From Phycisphaerae bacterium (lineage in GTDB: Bacteria; Planctomycetota; Phycisphaerae; UBA1845; PWPN01): a stretch of DNA of 64,000 nucleotides. Below are positions 60,534 through 64,000 of the stretch, piece after piece. A program made the position numbers and the translations under genes. Every line of letters begins with the position of its first letter. Within the stretch, counting starts at the first letter, position 1. The notes beneath the pieces were generated by a model, which saw only the letters and a list, made by a program, of their open reading frames with translations, was not told the origin of the DNA and did no database searches. The stretch is from contig DAOOIV010000004.1 in assembly GCA_035384605.1 (NCBI GenBank), forward strand, positions 1 through 64,000, in the 5' to 3' direction.

Positions 60534-60711
60534 CCACGGCCTCGGTAACGGCGCAGGCTTTGTGCGTAGCGGCAGGGCTTCCCGTCACGCGCCGCGCCGT
60601 TCGCTCATTGGTTAGATCGAAGCGATCAAGCGGTGCCATAAGACGCGGTGACGTCCGGGTTTCGGATTCGGGTGTATGCCCGGCGATTGGAACCACCGCT
60701 CGGGGCTTATC

Positions 60712-60730
60712 GGCCCCCTTGGGCCTTTTT
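60712..60730 (+). terminator. Terminator-like hairpin with no gene upstream
   Basis: GGCCC (60712-60716), loop CCTT, GGGCC (60721-60725), then TTTTT. A plus-strand transcript would have to begin within the preceding 180 bases. It is either incidental or the end of a small RNA. Confidence 0.4.
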
Positions 60731-60878
60731 CCGGTCCTCCAATGCCGTAGGTGTCCCATTTCCGACCACGAGTTCACAAAGCGCCGCTGGAAAGAAGGGG
60801 GTGTCAGATGATGCTCCGGCTGCTCACGGGAACCAGGGACGGCAACATGACTGGTTGCACGGTGAGCAGAGTGGTCGA

Positions 60879-60906
60879 TTGACACCCCTTGCCCGTTTGG
60901 TACTCT
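60879..60906 (+). promoter_or_regulatory. tRNA-Ser promoter
   Basis: TTGACA (60879-60884), 16-base spacer, TACTCT (60901-60906), 40 bases before the tRNA. A perfect -35 box and a -10 box keeping TA...T. Confidence 0.6.
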
Positions 60907-60946
60907 GAGGGACGGCGAGTTGACGACGGGCAACTGGCCATCGCAT

Positions 60947-61033
<87 letters not shown>

Positions 61034-61298
61034 TTTTTCATGCCTTCGGCAATCGTAAGTGTTTGCCAAATAAGCACTAGCGGTTTCGGAGCTCTCCCGC
61101 TTGTGCATGTTCTTGCGCACAATCATGCGGGTTGATTCTTGGTCATGGTCTTTTTCATGAGGGTTTGGCGACGCCGAGTCGGCCGCTTCGCCGTTTGCGA
61201 GCATGGCGGTCGGTTCCGGATCTACTGCCGGAACTATCATCCGGTCCGTCGGCCGGCGAGCACGAATCGCGACGACGCGTTGGTCATCGCGGCGAGGA

Positions 61299-62315
61299 TC
61301 ACTCTGCCATCTCTCGCAGTTCGATGTAGTCCTGGTCGTCGGTGCCGAGGCCCAACTCTGCGGCGGCGCGAATATGCGGTACGTGGCCGGAGCCGGTGCC
61401 GATGGACGCCAAGCCGAGACGGCCGCGTCGGTCGTTGATGATCTCGAGACCGACGGCGTCGGCTGCGACAGGATCTTGCGAGACGATGAGTCCGGCGTGA
61501 TCCCACGTTCCGTCCGGTCGAACGTTTGGGCCACCCTTGTATAACGCGCGAATGGCGTTGACGATGTTAAGGCGCAGCTTGTTGCGGATCTGTGGGAGGG
61601 CCACGATGTTGCCCACATAAGGAGCGCAGCCGTGGTCATGATAGCGGCCGGGATGCCGTATCAACGCGTGCGAGAGGTTCTTCAGGCAGCCCGTGATGCC
61701 GGCGATGTTGTGCGTCTTGAGGAATGGTACGTTGATGATGGCAGTGACCTCCTGCAAGACGGCCGCCAACTCCTCCGACCCGCCGTCAAAGGCTACCTCG
61801 CCGCCACTCCAGCCGGTGACCTCGGGCCGTGTGCCCAAACTAGCGCCGAGCGGTGCCGGGACTTCGATGAGCATGATCCGAGCCGGTGAAAAACCCGCGT
61901 CGCCGAGGGAAGCGACCAGTTGGGCCGCGATCGCCTCCGTGGTGTTGAATTCCTTTGCCCCGACCTGGTTGAACTTGATTCCGATGACGTCCTCCGGTTT
62001 GAACAGTCTGTTCCATGCATCAGCAGGCCGCAGCGTGTCGGTCAGCACCTTGAGGCTCTCTTCGAGCATCTCACGAACAAGCGGAGGATGAATGGTTTGG
62101 CGGTCGACGACCTCGGATCTGCGAATGTGAACGACCGTGGATTTCAGGAGGCTGTCAATGGGGCCCGTATCCGGCCTGGTTTGCAGAACCGGTAGAGTGG
62201 TCGCAGGATCCTGAGCGGCTTGCAGGCTGCGGCCGGCCAGCAGTCCTCCTGCCATCGTCGCCAAACCTGCTTGGCCGACCCGTTTCAGGAATGTGCGGCG
62301 GTTCTCAGATCGCAT
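61299..62315 (-). CDS. Tat-exported DUF362 protein
   Basis: 338 residues from ATG 62315 (GTG 62321 also possible). The twin-arginine signal is RSENRRTFLKRVGQAGLATM with a following AGGLLAGRSL hydrophobic stretch. GIKFNQVGAKEFNT, VPFLKTHNIAGITGCLKNLS and DPVAADAVGLEII are DUF362-type segments. In other proteins this domain occurs with Fe-S clusters; here no ferredoxin-like Cys motif is seen. Function unknown. Divergent from the UDP-sugar pyrophosphorylase, sharing a 200-base intergenic region with a promoter and the 25-bp palindrome. Confidence 0.82.
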   Translation of the reverse strand: MRSENRRTFLKRVGQAGLATMAGGLLAGRSLQAAQDPATTLPVLQTRPDTGPIDSLLKSTVVHIRRSEVVDRQTIHPPLVREMLEESLKVLTDTLRPADAWNRLFKPEDVIGIKFNQVGAKEFNTTEAIAAQLVASLGDAGFSPARIMLIEVPAPLGASLGTRPEVTGWSGGEVAFDGGSEELAAVLQEVTAIINVPFLKTHNIAGITGCLKNLSHALIRHPGRYHDHGCAPYVGNIVALPQIRNKLRLNIVNAIRALYKGGPNVRPDGTWDHAGLIVSQDPVAADAVGLEIINDRRGRLGLASIGTGSGHVPHIRAAAELGLGTDDQDYIELREMAE

Positions 62316-62361
62316 CCCGACACCCGGCGCACCGCCTGGTGGCCCGTGACACTGTTGTTTG

Positions 62362-62389
62362 TTGACCAGAACGCTGTCGCGCCTATAGT
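62362..62389 (+). promoter_or_regulatory. Candidate promoter of the UDP-sugar pyrophosphorylase gene
   Basis: TTGACC (62362-62367), a 16-base spacer and TATAGT (62384-62389). It would give a leader of ~120 bases containing the 25-bp palindrome. Confidence 0.5.
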
Positions 62390-62456
62390 TATCGACGATC
62401 GACAGGGGTGCCCTGAGGTCTGCCTTTTTGTCCCGCGACACCCGGGTCTGCGCCCC

Positions 62457-62481
62457 TAACCTATTGTCGACCATAAGGTTA
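62457..62481. promoter_or_regulatory. 25-bp imperfect palindrome, copy 2
   Basis: TAACCTAT, a centre with GTCGAC, then ATAAGGTTA: a near-perfect inverted repeat. Its first 14 bases are identical to the element at 47571. It lies 31 bases before the TTG start and 46 before the ATG start of the following gene. Confidence 0.45.
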
Positions 62482-62526
62482 TTTGACTGGAGGGACGCGT
62501 GAACCGGATGGTTGCGTGAGCGGCGC

Positions 62527-63972
62527 ATGAACTCTCCAATAATCCAGAGTGAGTCGGAACAGGCAAAGGCGATCCAAGCCCGTCTTCGGGAGGCCAATCA
62601 GACCCATCTGCTGGCCCATTGGCATCAGTTGGACGATCAGCAAAGAGAGCTCCTGCTGGAAGACATTAACCGGATCAACCTTGCCGGCTTGTCGGGTCTG
62701 ATCAAGAGTCATGTGATGGCCGATCGGCCTTTCACCCTGCCTCGCGACATCCGACCGGTCGTCTGCTATCCTGCCCGGCCGGGAATCGACCAAGTGGGCT
62801 TGTATGCTGACGCGGTAAAGCGGGGCGTCTCCCTGATACGCCGTAACAAGGTGGCCGCTCTGACGGTGGCCGGAGGCCAAGGCACAAGGCTGGGTTTTGA
62901 CGGTCCTAAGGGGGCTTTCCCCATTTCTCCCGTCAAGAGCAAGCCCCTTTTTCAGCTCTTTGCCGAATTCATCCGCGGTACGAATCGTCGTTACGGGGCC
63001 GACTTGCACTGGTACATCATGACCAGTCCTCAAAACCATGCCGACACGGTCGCGTTCTTCGAAGCCAATCACTTTTTTGGCCTCAGGCCGCAGCGTGTTC
63101 GGTTTTTCCGGCAAGGCATCATGCCGGCTTTCTCAATGGACGGGAAGATTCTGCTTGACCAGAAACACCGGATTGCCTTTTCCCCTGACGGACACGGAGG
63201 CAGCTTGCTGGCCTTGCGGCGATCGGGAATGCTCGCGGAGATGGCCGAGGCCGGCATTGAGCATTTGAGCTATTTCCAGGTGGACAACCCCCTTGTTAAG
63301 GCCATCGATCCGCTGTTCATCGGGCTGCACGATATGACCGGCTCGGAAATGTCAAGCAAAACAATCCCCAAGGTCGACGATCTCGAACGAGTGGGGAATT
63401 TCGTGATCGGCGACGGTAAGGCCATGGTGATCGAGTACTCCGACCTTCCCGACGAGCTGGCGCATGCCCGCGATGCCAACGGGAACCGGCTTTTTGATGC
63501 CGGGAGCATCGCCATTCATCTGCTGAGCCGCCGTTTTGTGGAAAGACTGACGGCCGATGAGGCACATTTTGGGCTGCCTTGGCATCGCGCGGTGAAGAAG
63601 GTGCCTTACGTCGATGAGAGGGGCCGGCGAATCGAGCCTGAGAAGCCCAATGCTGTCAAGCTGGAGAGTTTTATTTTCGACGCCATTCCGTTAGCTGGGA
63701 AACCTCTGATCCTGCAAACCATCAGAGAAGAAGAGTTCAGCCCGGTCAAGAACGTAACCGGCGTCGACAGCGCCGAAAGCTCGCGCCGGGACTTGAATCG
63801 GCGCGCCGCCCGCTGGCTGGAGTCTGCCGGTCATGCCGTTCCCTGGCGCGAGGGGGAACCGGATGGTCTGTTCGAGATCAGTCCTCTTCTGGCTCTGGAT
63901 GCGGACCATTTGCGCGAGCAAATGTCAACACCTCCCAGGATCACCCCGGGGGGTGCCCACTACTGGGAGTAG
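62527..63972 (+). CDS. UDP-N-acetylhexosamine / UDP-sugar pyrophosphorylase (eukaryote-like UAP type)
   Basis: About 481 residues from ATG 62527; an in-frame TTG at 62512 is the alternative. ALTVAGGQGTRLGFDGPKGA is the nucleotide-binding loop, GADLHWYIMTSPQNHADTVA and PDGHGGSLLALRRSGMLAEM (the PDGxGG motif) follow, and HLSYFQVDNPLVKAIDPLFI holds the metal-binding DN. VDERGRRIEPEKPNAVKLES and FSPVKN close the active site. This layout is that of the AGX1/UAP1 group rather than bacterial GlmU. It would make UDP-GlcNAc or another UDP-sugar for glycan synthesis. A short six-codon frame with a strong Shine-Dalgarno sequence overlaps its leader. Confidence 0.88.
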   Translation: MNSPIIQSESEQAKAIQARLREANQTHLLAHWHQLDDQQRELLLEDINRINLAGLSGLIKSHVMADRPFTLPRDIRPVVCYPARPGIDQVGLYADAVKRGVSLIRRNKVAALTVAGGQGTRLGFDGPKGAFPISPVKSKPLFQLFAEFIRGTNRRYGADLHWYIMTSPQNHADTVAFFEANHFFGLRPQRVRFFRQGIMPAFSMDGKILLDQKHRIAFSPDGHGGSLLALRRSGMLAEMAEAGIEHLSYFQVDNPLVKAIDPLFIGLHDMTGSEMSSKTIPKVDDLERVGNFVIGDGKAMVIEYSDLPDELAHARDANGNRLFDAGSIAIHLLSRRFVERLTADEAHFGLPWHRAVKKVPYVDERGRRIEPEKPNAVKLESFIFDAIPLAGKPLILQTIREEEFSPVKNVTGVDSAESSRRDLNRRAARWLESAGHAVPWREGEPDGLFEISPLLALDADHLREQMSTPPRITPGGAHYWE

Positions 63973-64000
63973 CGCCGAATGGGGTCTTGGCACGTCGCGT

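Larger units (their letters stand above)
60534..60946. other. 413-base gap upstream of tRNA-Ser
   Basis: Between the kinase start (minus) and the tRNA. It holds a GGCCC/GGGCC hairpin followed by TTTTT at 60712-60730 on the plus strand and the tRNA promoter at 60879. No gene is supported. Confidence 0.5.

Overview
The window is high-GC DNA from a bacterium that most resembles a Planctomycetota (Phycisphaerae-like) chromosome. This rests on a DUF1559-type pseudopilin, PEP-CTERM proteins, Tat-exported Gfo/Idh (GH109-like) and DUF362 proteins, several carbohydrate-active enzymes and a wealth of non-coding repeats. The assignment is inference; no rRNA is present. One tRNA (Ser, anticodon CGA) is seen. 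No IS element, prophage or CRISPR array was found.

Layout. 1-8193: a truncated GH130-like gene, a zinc-ribbon protein, a large exported protein of unknown function, a membrane metallophosphoesterase with altered metal motifs, and a large secreted PL1-type plus second beta-helix protein. 8194-20550: a complete Tad/Flp pilus locus (flp, cpaA, tadE, cpaB, cpaC secretin, vWA-containing tadG, cpaE, cpaF, tadB, tadC) closed by a strong terminator, with large hairpins after flp and between tadG and cpaE. A candidate structured RNA lies upstream of flp. 20596-23127: dapA and a divergent GH109-like oxidoreductase.

23093-38246 (minus strand): a complex I operon nuoD-E-F-G-H-[GH10 xylanase]-I-J-K-L-M-N. 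nuoA, B and C are not next to it. The xylanase gene overlaps nuoH and nuoI by 4 bp each, so it is built into the operon. The longer gaps in this otherwise tight operon each hold a repeat or hairpin: 40-bp tandem hairpins, octamer-period repeats, and a separate stem-loop.

38511-47356: an MBL-fold hydrolase, an endonuclease/exonuclease/phosphatase-family protein, a xylose isomerase-like protein, a pseudopilin, a BtuF-like binding protein, an MTH1187-family protein, a GNAT acetyltransferase and class II fructose-bisphosphate aldolase. The gaps around the pseudopilin are filled with degenerate heptanucleotide-period repeats and hairpins. 48033-54158: a four-gene module (SGNH hydrolase with TPRs, DUF5989/SxtK-like, SxtI-like carbamoyltransferase, SxtJ-like) flanked by two PEP-CTERM proteins. 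54565-64000: an NAD-dependent epimerase, a sodium:solute symporter, a hybrid histidine kinase with a CxxCH-bearing sensor domain, tRNA-Ser, a DUF362 protein and a UDP-sugar pyrophosphorylase.

The most unusual items are the xylanase inside the nuo operon, the sxtIJK-like carbamoylation module, the dense period-7/period-8 repeats, a 25-bp imperfect palindrome found at two loci, and the candidate structured RNA upstream of flp.
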